DNA of 64,000 nucleotides from Methanomicrobiales archaeon. GTDB lineage: Archaea; Halobacteriota; Methanomicrobia; Methanomicrobiales; Methanospirillaceae. Positions 43,769-53,235 of this stretch are shown here, piece after piece. The position numbers were made by a program, and so were the translations under genes. The notes below the pieces were generated by a model that did not search any database, was not told the DNA's origin, and saw only the letters and a list, made by a program, of their open reading frames with translations. The stretch spans positions 18,407 through 82,406 of the forward strand of contig JANYKQ010000009.1 in assembly GCA_025358115.1 (NCBI GenBank), read 5' to 3'. Position 1 is the stretch's first letter. Each line of letters opens with the position of its first letter.

Positions 43769-44318
43769 GCATTGGAAAAACTCAGTGGCCGGTCACTGCC
43801 CGACCTCCTCGAACGGGAACGGGGCTGGCTGCTGGACGGTATGGAGGACTCGCATAAATTCAACGCGGCCGGCCGATCGTGTACGGCGAGCCTGAATTCG
43901 TGTACGCATTCTCCGGCATCTGCGTGGAGAATGGTGCCGTCCCGGTTGTCATCGCGAGCGGGACAAAGAGCAGCCGGCTTGCCGGAATGTTAACCACGCT
44001 TCTTGCTGATGCGGATGAGCAACCGGTCATCCTTGAGGAGACCGACTTTGCCGCCATCGATGAAGCAGGATTCATGGCCGGAGCAAATATCGCGATCGGC
44101 CATTCCGGGGGAAAATTCCTGACCGAACGCCGGGGTATCCCGGTTATCCGGGTGGGATTTCCCATCCATGACCGGACCGGTGGGCAGCGTTGTTGTCGGC
44201 AGGTTATGCAGGAACCTTAGCATTTCTCGACCGGTTCACCAACGCTCTGCTGGAGACCAAATCCGAATCGTACCGCGAACTGCGGAAAGAAGAGATGGGT
44301 ATCCGGGAAGGTGCCTGA
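43769..44318 (+). pseudogene. nifN: Remnant of cofactor scaffold protein NifN/NifE, C-terminal half, frameshifted
   Basis: From the fusion point the reading is LEKLSGRSLPDLLERERGWL, then LDGMEDSHKFNAAGR. A shift near 43877 moves to the frame IVYGEPEFVYAFSGICVENG, AVPVVIASGTKSSRLAG, ANIAIGHSGGKFL, IPVIRVGFPIHDRTGGQR. A second shift near 44180-44190 leads to AGYAGTLAFLDRFTNALLET and RELRKEEMGIREGA with stop TGA at 44316-44318. The order and motifs fit the C-terminal domain of NifN (or NifE). Two frameshifts plus the upstream deletion make it a clear pseudogene. Confidence 0.8.
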
Positions 44319-44319
44319 A

Positions 44320-44469
44320 ATGCAAAAACCTGAAAAACATATTTTTGTCTGTTCAAGATCACGGCCCAACGGCCAGCAGAAAGGCTTCTGCCATGCGAAA
44401 GAAGGTGTCGAGATCATGAGCATGGTATACTTTCATAACAATAGCGGCTACACGCCGTTCTCAAAGTAG
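44320..44469 (+). pseudogene. Truncated thioredoxin-like 2Fe-2S ferredoxin of a nif cluster
   Basis: The ATG lies one base after the nifN remnant stop. The product, MQKPEKHIFVCSRSRPNGQQ followed by KGFCHAKEGVEIMS, matches the start of thioredoxin-fold [2Fe-2S] ferredoxins that accompany nif genes. After residue 34 the match ends and the frame closes at residue 49 (TAG 44467-44469). Full proteins are about 100 residues with four cluster cysteines; only the first two are present, so no cluster can form. Confidence 0.75.
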
Positions 44470-44733
44470 CCGGAATACCACAAAAGTTACCGGTTCTGTT
44501 TTTCCGGTTCAGGAATGCCCACGTTTGGATTTTCTTTAAAAAAATCCGTTTTTCATCTTCACGCATCTTTGAGGGAAAGAGCATGGGCTTGTGAGGCTGG
44601 TAGACGGTTACAAAATATTATTTAATACCGTTCACAAATTGGATGCTATGACATATTTGGGAGTGGATGTCATCACGATGCTGCGAAAAACTCGTTTGAA
44701 AGATGTGAGACTTTTAAAATACGGGTGGCTTGT

Positions 44734-45876
44734 ATGAGAGCCCGGACTACAGTCGTTATCGTAATTCTCCTCCTTGCCATGTGCATCCTGCCGGTTGCCG
44801 CAGAGACGATCTTTATCCAGACAACACCGGATAATGTCCTGATCACAATCTCATCTGCAACAGGAACGATTGCAAGCGGCAGATCCGCTCCGGACTCTGT
44901 CCATGGCGGTTTTTGGTTCCAGGCCGACATCCCCCCGGGGAGTTATACGATCCGGGGGGAGCGGGACGGGTATATTACCCAGACGATAACAACCTCGGTC
45001 ATCTCGGGTTGGTCCCCCACCGTGGCGCTGGATCTGCCCACTGCATCGGCATCGATGGGGAGAATTGTTGCTTCGACTAATGTCTGCGGAGCGGAGATCG
45101 GGTATTCTGATCCCACCAAGACAACCATCGGGTTTGGAACAACACAGGCACTGATTCCGGATACGGTACCCTGTTACTATAGCACATCGGTTCCCGCCGG
45201 CACGTATGAAATTTCTGCCGGAAAACCCGGGTACGAGACACAGCACCAGACCGTGACCGTGACAGCCGGATCGGAAACCCCGGTCAGCTTTACCCTGAAC
45301 GGGCCGGCTGTTGTGACCACAACCGCCTCGGTCGGCCGACCGGGTGAATATACCCTGGAGATCAGCCCTTCACCCGCCTCGGTAAAAGAGTGTATCAGCT
45401 ATGCAACGGATGAAGGAATCCTGACTCAGGGAAAGACCATCTGCACTGAATCCGAATATACCGCACAAAGAACCTCCACGCTCCTCTCCAGCCAGTACCT
45501 TGAGCTGACTGCATCAAAGAAAGGCTATATCCCCCAGACCGTAAAAATCCGGCTCTCCCCGGGTGAGATCCGGGCTGTCCGGATAACACTCCAACCTGCT
45601 GATAAGGAATTGTTCCCGACCGCTACTCCCCCGATAATTATACCGTATGATACACCTGCAAGAGAGCCCGTGAGGACGCTGACCATTGTCCCGACACGGA
45701 CGGTTCTGAGTCCCGATATCGAATCCGGCAGCCGGGAGACGGCATTACCCACTGCAGCGGTTACCACAGCCCCCGCACCGGAAGCAACCGGCCCGGTTGT
45801 GACCCTTGCGCCACCGGGCTATGATGTTATCGGGGGGCTCCTGCGGTTCTTTGGCAATATCTTCGGGGGAAGGTGA
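44734..45876 (+). CDS. Exported PEGA-type surface protein
   Basis: 380 aa from ATG 44734, with GGTGG five bases before it; GTG 44725 is an alternative. A signal peptide (about 1-23, VVIVILLLAMCILPVAA) is followed by three PEGA-like beta modules: QADIPPGSYTIRGERDGYIT (about 20-95), TSVPAGTYEISAGKPGYETQ (about 105-195) and a third with YLELTASKKGYIPQTVKIRL (200-290). The tail is Thr/Pro-rich, with no clear C-terminal membrane helix, so anchoring is uncertain. PEGA modules are common on archaeal cell surfaces and bind envelope polymers or partner proteins. The 264 bases upstream hold an AT-rich block (44610-44625) within an imperfect ACGGT/ACCGT dyad that may be its promoter or operator. Confidence 0.8.
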   Translation: MRARTTVVIVILLLAMCILPVAAETIFIQTTPDNVLITISSATGTIASGRSAPDSVHGGFWFQADIPPGSYTIRGERDGYITQTITTSVISGWSPTVALDLPTASASMGRIVASTNVCGAEIGYSDPTKTTIGFGTTQALIPDTVPCYYSTSVPAGTYEISAGKPGYETQHQTVTVTAGSETPVSFTLNGPAVVTTTASVGRPGEYTLEISPSPASVKECISYATDEGILTQGKTICTESEYTAQRTSTLLSSQYLELTASKKGYIPQTVKIRLSPGEIRAVRITLQPADKELFPTATPPIIIPYDTPAREPVRTLTIVPTRTVLSPDIESGSRETALPTAAVTTAPAPEATGPVVTLAPPGYDVIGGLLRFFGNIFGGR

Positions 45877-46156
45877 ACCGCCCCCGGCCATGTCAATCTC
45901 TCTTTTTTCCGGTACTTTTACGTGAATATCTTTGTCAGTGTGTCCCAAAATGAACCGGGTCCCCCCACAGATCCTTCCATGCTTCCATCTCTGCTGCCGG
46001 GAGAATTTTCCGGAGTTTTTGGATAATAAACCCCATCCTCATTACTTCCCGAAGGGCATGGGGACCGGGTGTACATTGTTGCGATAATGGCAGGAACCCC
46101 CGATTCTACCTTCACCCCATGCAGGGGTTTTTCCTTTTTTTATATACACAATCGGA

Positions 46157-46747
46157 TCAGATCTGTTTTTCTTCACGGGCTGTGTACTGTCTGACCACTT
46201 CTCTGAGCCGGGCCATTGCGATTTCCCGATCCGCAGACCCTCGTTTCAACGGTTCCTTGCGAACCATAGCACCAGACCGAGGCTCTTCTCCATTCTGCCG
46301 GCGAGCTCGCAGGCTGGTAAGTACAGCCCCGCACACTTCTGCCACTACAAGGGCGAGCGGGAGATCCCCGCTGTAGTCCCGGAATGCAGTCCCATATAAT
46401 TCCAGGATTCCTGCAGGTCCGTCCGGCCCGGGGATCTGCAACCTGAACCCGGATGGGGTCAGGTCCGGAAACGTCCCGCCACTATCCGTTCGGGGCCCAG
46501 ACAGAGAGGGAGTCTCATTGACCCAGCCGGGAGAAGAGGCGAGCTCCGGAAAGAAGATTGTCCGTATGATCTTCCCGTTCTCGAGCAGTTGCAGCACAGT
46601 CTTCTCGGCAGCAAAGATGACGGTAAAGATCTCCGGAATGCGGCGCTCTGCTGCCAGCTCCTCCTGAAGCAACATAAGGCTTGAGCAGAGCTCGGGAGCC
46701 TGGGTATATGCTGCTGCCGGGTAACCGGGATCAGGTGCTGTCATCAC
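46157..46747 (-). CDS. Hypothetical protein, possibly GAF-like
   Basis: 196 aa, soluble. Residues about 20-140 alternate helices and strands in an order reminiscent of a small GAF domain: LMLLQEELAAERRIPEIFTV, KTVLQLLENGKIIRTIFFP, and GPAGILELYG. The C-terminal third is a charged helix (REIAMARLREVVRQYTAREE). No catalytic motif or zinc site is visible. It is a lone gene: the 280 bases after the PEGA gene hold only T-rich runs (46128-46143), likely terminators. The GAF suggestion is weak and function unknown. Confidence 0.6.
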   Translation of the reverse strand: MMTAPDPGYPAAAYTQAPELCSSLMLLQEELAAERRIPEIFTVIFAAEKTVLQLLENGKIIRTIFFPELASSPGWVNETPSLSGPRTDSGGTFPDLTPSGFRLQIPGPDGPAGILELYGTAFRDYSGDLPLALVVAEVCGAVLTSLRARRQNGEEPRSGAMVRKEPLKRGSADREIAMARLREVVRQYTAREEKQI

Positions 46748-47914
46748 GGATCGTGCCTAAAATGTTGGATAAAGATCGGAAAATCTCTGAAAAGATCCCG
46801 GAATATACCTGAGACTTGCCTACAAAGGCAGGAACCGGGTTCCTATCGGTCTTACGCTCCTTGAACTGCATACGGTTTAACTTCTGTTCTGATCTTTTCC
46901 CTTTCCTTATGATAAAAACTGCTGTCCTTTAAAAATCCGCATGCAGTTCAAAATGAGCATCAACCTTTCTGGGGGGGGGAAAAACTTACTAAAAAGGGAA
47001 GCACCCGTTTATCGACCAGTTTTTTATCGGGACGGGCAAGAAAAAGAAGAACAATACTGGTCCGCAATTACGGGATGTGGTTTAAATCAAGTGACCAATC
47101 GTCCGGCAGGAGTGAAAATTACCGGGATAGATATACGGTGCAATCCCTCTCCTCGTTTGCCCGCCCTCGAAAACACTCGAAATATGAGGGACTTGTCCCT
47201 GAGGGTAAATAAACCCAGATCGGGCTCCTTTTCTCTTCCCGAAATATCAGCATACACCTTAATACCGCCTAAACCCGTCCTTTTCTGTTCATAGAGAAAC
47301 GGGGTCATTATTGCGCCCTGTTTACAAGAATACGGCTGGAAAGCATCTCGCCCATTGGCTGCCAAAGGCCCTTTAGTCAAATCTGTTTTCGCCGCTTGGT
47401 TTAACCCATGAAGGTCCCTTAAACCCTGCCGTAATGTGAATATGAGGGTCATTTTTCCGATGTGCTTTTTTTATAAAACAGATCCTTGAGAAAATGGACT
47501 TAGTGGACATATCAGATTACGGAGAGATTGGATATAAAAAAACTCATGTCTGGACATTTTTTAAGATCCTATCCTATGACGGCGACATGATCTATTTTGA
47601 GTCCATTTCAGGCTCTGTTAGCCAGGCTTATTATTATGTTTTCGGATTTGAAAGAAAATGGTGTCGACGCTAATGAAAAAATACTGATAAATGCTTATTT
47701 CTCGAAAATACCCCGTGGAATTGGTTTTTTAAACTGCAATTTGGCAGGCTTGCAACAGCCCCTTTTTAGGGTGGGGAGAGTAGCGAGGTCAAAGGGAAAG
47801 GAACCCCTGTTTTTGGAGATTATTAAAAATGAGACCGGACTGGATCTTATGAGAGTATGATCTCTCATTCATGTTGGATCCAGGTTCTGATTACCACAGG
47901 TGAACGATTCGAAA
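46748..47914. other. Gene-poor stretch of 1167 bases
   Basis: Short overlapping open frames occur on both strands but none has recognisable features or a good start site. Visible items are two small hairpins (TGCC TACAAA GGCA near 46818-46831; AGGGAC TTG TCCCT near 47186-47199), a run of nine G at 46971-46979, and one small frame at 47494 with a good TATA box, listed separately. It looks like a zone of decay or insertion. Confidence 0.5.
47494..47673 (+). CDS. Possible small protein, leaderless
   Basis: 59 aa, starting MDLVDISDYGEIGYKKTH and ending YYYVFGFERKWCRR. A clear TTTATAAAA box at 47470-47478 lies about 20 bases before ATG, as in leaderless archaeal genes. Composition is protein-like with many aromatic residues (WTFFKIL, MIYFESISG). 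After its stop, the adjacent frame continues with ENGVDANEKILINAYFSKIP, so this may instead be the start of a frameshifted gene. Family unknown. Confidence 0.35.
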   Translation: MDLVDISDYGEIGYKKTHVWTFFKILSYDGDMIYFESISGSVSQAYYYVFGFERKWCRR

Positions 47915-48334
47915 TTATTTCCGTTTCAGCGCCGGCTCGTTCTCATCCAGAAGTTTCTGCACGAGCGCCGAATCGAGGTACGCCCGCACTTCAACGATCA
48001 ACCCGCGATCGAATCGGCAGATCCAGCAGTACCGGTTGCGGAACGGGGCGCCGTTGAGTGCGGTTGACAGGGCTTCGAGTTCTACCGCAGCGGTACTCCC
48101 GGAGACAAGGATATGCGTCACCCGCAGCAGCACACCGTCTTTGAGCACCCTGTTGAGTCTCGTGAAGGTATGAGCGATAAACTCCTGCCTGCTGTGGTAG
48201 GTGCCGGCCAGCGGGTGAGTTCCCATGACCGTCCAGTCCACATCGTCAGCAACGTGCTGGAAGAAATTATCTGCGTTTCCTGATTCCAGGTGGGCGAAAA
48301 GTGTCCTGACCTGTTCTTCTGTTATGGGTTTCAT
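47915..48334 (-). CDS. SnoaL/NTF2-like protein
   Basis: 139 aa. Helix-rich N-terminus (ITEEQVRTLFAHLESGNADN, then FFQHVADDVDWTVMGTHPLAG) followed by curved-sheet strands (HILVSGSTAAVELEAL, CWICRFDRGLIVEVRAYLDS) gives the cone-shaped SnoaL-like fold of ketosteroid-isomerase relatives. The DWTVMGTHPLAGTYHSRQEF segment is typical of the SnoaL-like family found widely in bacteria and archaea. Members bind small hydrophobic ligands or act as isomerases/hydrolases; the substrate here is unknown. It is 20 bases after the VapC stop, on the same strand, but its start has no clear link to that pair. Confidence 0.82.
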   Translation of the reverse strand: MKPITEEQVRTLFAHLESGNADNFFQHVADDVDWTVMGTHPLAGTYHSRQEFIAHTFTRLNRVLKDGVLLRVTHILVSGSTAAVELEALSTALNGAPFRNRYCWICRFDRGLIVEVRAYLDSALVQKLLDENEPALKRK

Positions 48335-48354
48335 CGTATTGACCTATGAGATAA

Positions 48355-48744
48355 TCAGAGAATTATAGTTTCTTCAAGTCCTTTGAAATGCATATCTCCG
48401 GTCAGCACCTTCAGGTTGTGGATCCGGGCTGTTGCAAGGATCAGGCAGTCAACTGCGCCCATCCCATTACCTTTCTTCTTTTGTCCGGTCCTGATCGTAC
48501 CAGCTGCGATCGCGATCTGCATATCGACCGGAATCATTTCAGCATGAATGAGGATGGTAGCAATGAAAGAACCGGTTTTTTCTTTTCCATAAAGATCGTT
48601 GAAACGGTACTGGAGCTCATACAGTGTCAGCACGGAGACTGCAAGCGGGGAATTCTGCTCAATGAATTCCAGTGCATGTCGTCCCCACGGACTGTTCTGG
48701 AAGATCTCGATCCAGGCATAGGTATCGATGAGGATGCCGGTCAC
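48355..48744 (-). CDS. vapC: VapC-type PIN-domain toxin
   Basis: 129 aa, GTG start directly abutting the antitoxin stop. PIN acidic residues are in place: IDTYAWIE at the N-terminus, YELQYRF in the middle, GAVDCLILATA and TGDMHF towards the end. PIN toxins are Mg2+-dependent ribonucleases that cut tRNA or other RNA when freed from their antitoxin. Length and motif order are normal, so it is probably active. It is the second gene of a vapBC pair. Confidence 0.88.
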   Translation of the reverse strand: MTGILIDTYAWIEIFQNSPWGRHALEFIEQNSPLAVSVLTLYELQYRFNDLYGKEKTGSFIATILIHAEMIPVDMQIAIAAGTIRTGQKKKGNGMGAVDCLILATARIHNLKVLTGDMHFKGLEETIIL

Positions 48745-49047
48745 TCAGGTATCCTCCTCTGCAACCTCACGGTCGTGGTCGCGGTAGATCGCTTCAACAT
48801 TCAGATCGGGAAAAATACCGAGCAGCGAGCGGAGTGGTTTGACGGGGATGAGTTCGATGTGCCCTTTGGTTTCCCGGACCTCAAACCGGTTTGAGTTGTA
48901 ATGGTCCCGGATTTTTTTGGGAAGTACCATGCGGCCGGTTGCATCTACGGTAATGACCGTGCCGGTGTCTGGCAGGTATTTTGCCATTGGTTCGTATACT
49001 CCCGTGGACTTCTTTGTTTTTCCTGTTCGCGAACTATTCTGTTTCAT
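48745..49047 (-). CDS. vapB: AbrB/SpoVT-type antitoxin
   Basis: 100 aa as read from 49047; a start at MAKYLPDTGTV (48987) is equally possible and would give 80 residues. The swapped-hairpin DNA-binding domain is evident: TVITVDATGRMVLPKKIRDH followed by FEVRETKGHIELIPV. The C-terminal acidic tail (VEAIYRDHDREVAEEDT) is suited to blocking the toxin. It probably represses its own operon. Toxin and antitoxin frames are contiguous, with stop and start codons adjacent. Confidence 0.85.
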   Translation of the reverse strand: MKQNSSRTGKTKKSTGVYEPMAKYLPDTGTVITVDATGRMVLPKKIRDHYNSNRFEVRETKGHIELIPVKPLRSLLGIFPDLNVEAIYRDHDREVAEEDT

Positions 49048-49174
49048 AGCAAACCCCTTCCCGCGTACGAGGTACTCTAGGTTTTTGGGAAATAAAAAAT
49101 TTTGGTAACTACAAAAAAATGGTAATTTTTTTTTTTGGAACTATCTTTTCAGGACACGGACGCCTCGGGTATAA

Positions 49175-51568
49175 TTATCTCACTTTGCGATGCTCTCCTT
49201 CCACCACCGCAATCTCATCCGCCGTCAGGCCATACAACCCGTACACCAGTGACTCAATCTGCCGGTCGGTCGACTCGATCTCCTGCATGATGAGCCGCTT
49301 CTCCCGCTCGGTCCTTGCATGACTCAGGTGTTGATGGAGCTCCAGCATATAAGTCACCAGGGAGACCATCCGATCGTGCCGGGCCATATCTTCCGGGTTG
49401 TCAAAGTCCGGTGTATAGATCGGGAGCGCTGCGATCCGCTCCCCTGCGTGCGCTCGCTTTTTTTCCGGGACTTCATCGGCAGTAACGCGGAGAATGAACG
49501 TGATGAGCCGGCTGTTGAGAATCGCGAGCAGGAACAAACTCGAAGAACTGATGAACCGGGTGTGGCGGTCCGGAATTGCTGCTCCATAATCAAACGTAAA
49601 GACCGGGTGTCCTCCGGAACCCGGAAAGATAATCCGGGCCTGGTCCCGGTCAAAGACGCCCGGCTCGCAGCCACACTCCCACCAGAAATCTCCCTGGTGC
49701 CTGCGCTCCTTTGCCCGCTCTGCAAACGGCTCCAGGTACCGGGCCAGGACCGGGTATTTTCTCGCCAACCATTCCCAGCAGGCATTCTCGCCCGCCCGGG
49801 CAGTTGTCCAGCCCTGCGGAATAAAAATAATTGAGCGGGACTGGTGAGAAGAGCCGTACCAGGTGATATCTCCCCCGGAAAGAAACGGACGGATGAGGGA
49901 TTTGTTCTTCGGGGATGCTAGGATCAGCTCTCTTCCCTGCCGGGGATTGATCACAAACGCCTCATCCAGCCCGGTTATGATCCCGTGATGAATGCGGCCC
50001 ATTACCACCTCTTTGAGGGGAGTACCGGTACTGTGAACTTTCCGTAAGAGATCCGCACGACGGGTATCACGGAGCGTCCAACCCCCGGTACCCAGCACCC
50101 CTTGATCGAGCGGGAACCGGCAGGTCCGGACCTGCACCTCCAGTGGCCGGGTGTCGGTGAGTGCCAGCGGGGCAGCGAAAAATGCATGTGTGGGCGGGCT
50201 GCGGGTGATCCGCAATATACAGAGGGAGGAATTTTGTTTGTCCTCCGCAATTTTGCCGGAATCGGTGATCTCTTCGATCTGGTACAGCAGCAGATACTTT
50301 CGCAGTGGCGTGCCGGATCTGGCCCGGAGCCAGCGGTTACCCGCAATGCAGCCAAGCGTACCGCCCGGGCAGAGGAGCGATAGGGCCCGTTCGATGAAAT
50401 ACGCCGGGCGATCCCCCTGCTGTTCATAGGTGGAATAATGGCGCTGGAAATACCGGTGCACCCACTCGTTCGGCTGGAGCGGACCGTCCGGCAGGTTGCC
50501 GAGCACCAGGTCAAATCCTCCCGGCTGCATGACTTCGGGAAACACACTCTTCCAGTCAAGCGGGTTGATCCGGTGACGTTCATGTGCCGGGGAGAACGCG
50601 ATCGAATCATCGGACTCGACATCCGACGCAATCAGGGAGTTCCCGCATACAATATTCCGGTGAAGCGCCCGAAAGACCGCACCTGCAAGACGCAGGAAAG
50701 GTTCTGGTAAGGTTTCAGACCGTTCATCCGTACAGAGTTCGAAGAAGAGGAGCATCTTTGCCGCAGCAACGGCATGCGGATCGAGATCCACCCCGTGGAC
50801 TGAGTCAATAAGGTGCTCCTGCCGCTCGGCAAACGTATGCCGGCCCCTGCCGGTATGGGTGAGGCACTCCTGGTATGCACGGAGGAGTACCCTTCCTGAA
50901 CCACAGGCCATGTCGAGGATCCGGACGGGAAGCGGGTCAGCCGGGTGCCGGTTCGCGTATACTCCTGCAAGCGACTGGTGGACCATGAATCCAATCATTT
51001 CCGCAGACGGGGTGGGAGTCCCCTGCGACTGGATCGTGTCGCGGGTCTCGACAATTACTGCCTGGTCTGCCGAAGAACGGCGGACTGCGCTCGTGAAGTG
51101 CTGATCGAACACTTCCGCGATTGTTTCGTTATCAAGAGTGGTGAAATCGTACTGCCGGTCCGGTTCACAGAACCGCAGGAGAATTTTTTGTATCACACGA
51201 TCTTCGGGAAGAACCGTGTCCCCGGGGAGCTTCTGTCCGCGGCCGGTTACGGAAGATTCTGTCCACGGATCTTCATCCGGCAAAAAATCCAGGATGGCCG
51301 TGAGGGGATCTGCTGCCCCCTGGATCCGCAGGAGTGTGCCGGCCGGGAGGAGTCCGCGATCTTCGGCAATGCGCAGGAAGAGGAGACGACCGATGATCCG
51401 GTCTGTGGCTGCCGCGAGCGTATCGCTCGGCTGGCCCGGGTTATTCCGGGCAATGCTGCGGGCAAGCTGTTCACGCCACCGGTTGAGATCGTGGAGAAGG
51501 GCAGTCCGGGCACAGCCGGGAGAAGAATGGTCCGTATCGTTGACTGGATTTGTGTCCTTACCCGGCAT
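49175..51568 (-). CDS. Eco57I/type IIG-like DNA methylase with altered NPPY motif
   Basis: 797 aa. Residues about 20-200 are the helical segment usual in these enzymes (TDRIIGRLLFLRIAEDRGLL). The methylase domain follows, with SAM motif I ILDMACGSGRVLLRAY near 220 and GVDLDPHAVAAAKMLL after it. The catalytic motif IV, normally (N/D)PPY, reads VLGNLPDGPL near 355. The rest is a target-recognition-like region (LSGGDITWYG, WWECGCEPGVFDRDQARII) and a coiled C-terminus. I see no N-terminal PD-ExK nuclease domain, and the protein is shorter than typical type IIG enzymes. With Pro and Tyr both lost from the active site, adenine methylation is doubtful. It may be an inactive relic or a repurposed DNA-binding protein. 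It stands alone next to VapBC. Confidence 0.78.
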   Translation of the reverse strand: MPGKDTNPVNDTDHSSPGCARTALLHDLNRWREQLARSIARNNPGQPSDTLAAATDRIIGRLLFLRIAEDRGLLPAGTLLRIQGAADPLTAILDFLPDEDPWTESSVTGRGQKLPGDTVLPEDRVIQKILLRFCEPDRQYDFTTLDNETIAEVFDQHFTSAVRRSSADQAVIVETRDTIQSQGTPTPSAEMIGFMVHQSLAGVYANRHPADPLPVRILDMACGSGRVLLRAYQECLTHTGRGRHTFAERQEHLIDSVHGVDLDPHAVAAAKMLLFFELCTDERSETLPEPFLRLAGAVFRALHRNIVCGNSLIASDVESDDSIAFSPAHERHRINPLDWKSVFPEVMQPGGFDLVLGNLPDGPLQPNEWVHRYFQRHYSTYEQQGDRPAYFIERALSLLCPGGTLGCIAGNRWLRARSGTPLRKYLLLYQIEEITDSGKIAEDKQNSSLCILRITRSPPTHAFFAAPLALTDTRPLEVQVRTCRFPLDQGVLGTGGWTLRDTRRADLLRKVHSTGTPLKEVVMGRIHHGIITGLDEAFVINPRQGRELILASPKNKSLIRPFLSGGDITWYGSSHQSRSIIFIPQGWTTARAGENACWEWLARKYPVLARYLEPFAERAKERRHQGDFWWECGCEPGVFDRDQARIIFPGSGGHPVFTFDYGAAIPDRHTRFISSSSLFLLAILNSRLITFILRVTADEVPEKKRAHAGERIAALPIYTPDFDNPEDMARHDRMVSLVTYMLELHQHLSHARTEREKRLIMQEIESTDRQIESLVYGLYGLTADEIAVVEGEHRKVR

Positions 51569-51635
51569 TGTTGTAGTACTGTACTGCCGGGAAAATAACT
51601 GTGTTGATGGAGAAAAAAGTGAGGGGATGGTTTTT

Positions 51636-53084
51636 TTAAAACCCGATCCCCACTTCCCCGCCCGTCTCGCCCGATGGCTCCTTCCCGGTAATGGTGAGCA
51701 TCAGCACAATGCCGAGGATCTCCAGACACATGCAGAAGAGGAATGCAGCATCAAAAGCACCCGCGAGATCCTTTGTGGATATGGCATGCGATGAGACTTC
51801 GGCCAGTTTTGGCCCGGCGGCGATCGTAGCGACCAGCATTACCACGGCAACCCCGAGCGATGACCCGAGATTGGTCATCATCTTGACAAGCCCGCTCGTG
51901 GACCCCCGGTCTTTTGCCTCGCACTCGCCCATCACGGCACTGTTCAGCGGCGAGAACGCGATGCCGGTTCCTGCACCGAGTAAGAAGAGGTAGATACCGA
52001 TATGGCCCACGCTCGTCTCGGCAGAGATCGTGGAGAGGAGGAAGAGGGCAACCGTGCAGATTGCAAAGCCGGTAATGATCGGCTTTTTTGTCCCAATCAC
52101 ATCGGAGATCTTTCCGGCAAGGGGAGCGGTCAGGATCATCCCGACCGGCAGGGTGAGCAGGATTGTACCGGCATTCCCCGCGGGAATCTTCTTGACCAGC
52201 TCAAGATAGAAGGGCATGATGACCATGACGCCGGCCATTGCCATGTTGATGAGCAGCACGTTTACGTTCTGGAGCGAGTAGGCCCGGTTGGCAAAGAGGC
52301 GGGTGTTGATCAGCGGCTCTTTTCCCCGGCGTTCCTGCATGATGAAGAGGCACCAGAAGATCGCCGAGATCACCAGGGCAATCATCCCGAGCCGGGAATT
52401 GCTTCCCTGGACCGAGGTCAGGCCAACTATGAGTGAACCCAGTGCAACAAATACCAGCAGCACACCCAAAATATCGATCTTTGCTTTCGGGGAGACCGGT
52501 GCCTGCGTGGGGAGGATATGCATACCCAGAATGATCGCAATGATTCCCACCGGCAGGTTTACCAGGAAGATATACTGCCAGGAAAATACGCTGGTGAGAA
52601 ATCCCCCGAGAACCGGGCCCAGCGCAGCCCCGAGCATGGTGAACATGGCAACAATGCCCAGCGCCTGTCCCCGCAGGGATGAGGACAGGTACGAGGTGAC
52701 CATGACGGCCCCGAGCGCCGAGATGACTGCCCCGCCTACGGCCTGGAGCATCCTCGATGCAATGAGCACCTCAATGGTGGGGGACAGACCGCAGAGAGCG
52801 GACCCGGCCGTGAAGAGGGCAAAACCGCAGAGAAAAAGATTCCGGTACCCCTTCATATCCCCGAGGCGCGATGCTGCGAGCAGGAGGCTGACAAGGACGA
52901 TAAGGTACGCGTTGAGCACCCATGACGCCATCACGGTAGAGATCTCAAAGGATTTCGCAATCGCGGGAAGGGCGATATTCACAATCGTGGCATCGAGGCC
53001 GGCCATGAACGATCCGAGCGCTATAACGATAACGATCATCAGATCCTTTGAAGACATTTTCTGGGAGGATGTTGTTTCACTCAT
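51636..53084 (-). CDS. Major facilitator drug exporter, DHA2 (14-TM) family
   Basis: 482 aa with about fourteen hydrophobic helices. The family marks are the first helix with SFMAGLDATIVNIALPAI, the loop RLGDMKGYRNLF (motif A), and the antiporter motif C GAALGPVLGGFLTSVFSWQYIF. The family (EmrB/QacA) exports drugs, dyes or bile-type compounds by proton antiport at the cytoplasmic membrane. The substrate cannot be read from sequence. It is a single gene; no linked regulator is visible. Length is normal. Confidence 0.92.
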   Translation of the reverse strand: MSETTSSQKMSSKDLMIVIVIALGSFMAGLDATIVNIALPAIAKSFEISTVMASWVLNAYLIVLVSLLLAASRLGDMKGYRNLFLCGFALFTAGSALCGLSPTIEVLIASRMLQAVGGAVISALGAVMVTSYLSSSLRGQALGIVAMFTMLGAALGPVLGGFLTSVFSWQYIFLVNLPVGIIAIILGMHILPTQAPVSPKAKIDILGVLLVFVALGSLIVGLTSVQGSNSRLGMIALVISAIFWCLFIMQERRGKEPLINTRLFANRAYSLQNVNVLLINMAMAGVMVIMPFYLELVKKIPAGNAGTILLTLPVGMILTAPLAGKISDVIGTKKPIITGFAICTVALFLLSTISAETSVGHIGIYLFLLGAGTGIAFSPLNSAVMGECEAKDRGSTSGLVKMMTNLGSSLGVAVVMLVATIAAGPKLAEVSSHAISTKDLAGAFDAAFLFCMCLEILGIVLMLTITGKEPSGETGGEVGIGF

Positions 53085-53235
53085 GCATATCAGAACCCGA
53101 AAAGGAAAATGGTGTTTTTCGCATAAGAATGCTTCCTCACGGTTTTTTGCGGATTAAAAGAGTGAGGAATATCCCGGAATTAATGCCGGTATACCGGCAT
53201 TCCGATAAGAGTGCTGATCTAAATCCGTCTGCTTA

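Noticed and set aside
43412..43993. A single intact nitrogenase-like gene
   Set aside because: The frame joins the end of nifK to the interior of nifN and then leaves the homologous frame near 43877, so it is a pseudogene fusion.
47087..47452. 121-aa minus-strand frame, and the overlapping 117-aa plus-strand frame at 46941
   Set aside because: No recognisable motif, no convincing start signals, mutually overlapping; left as part of the gene-poor stretch.
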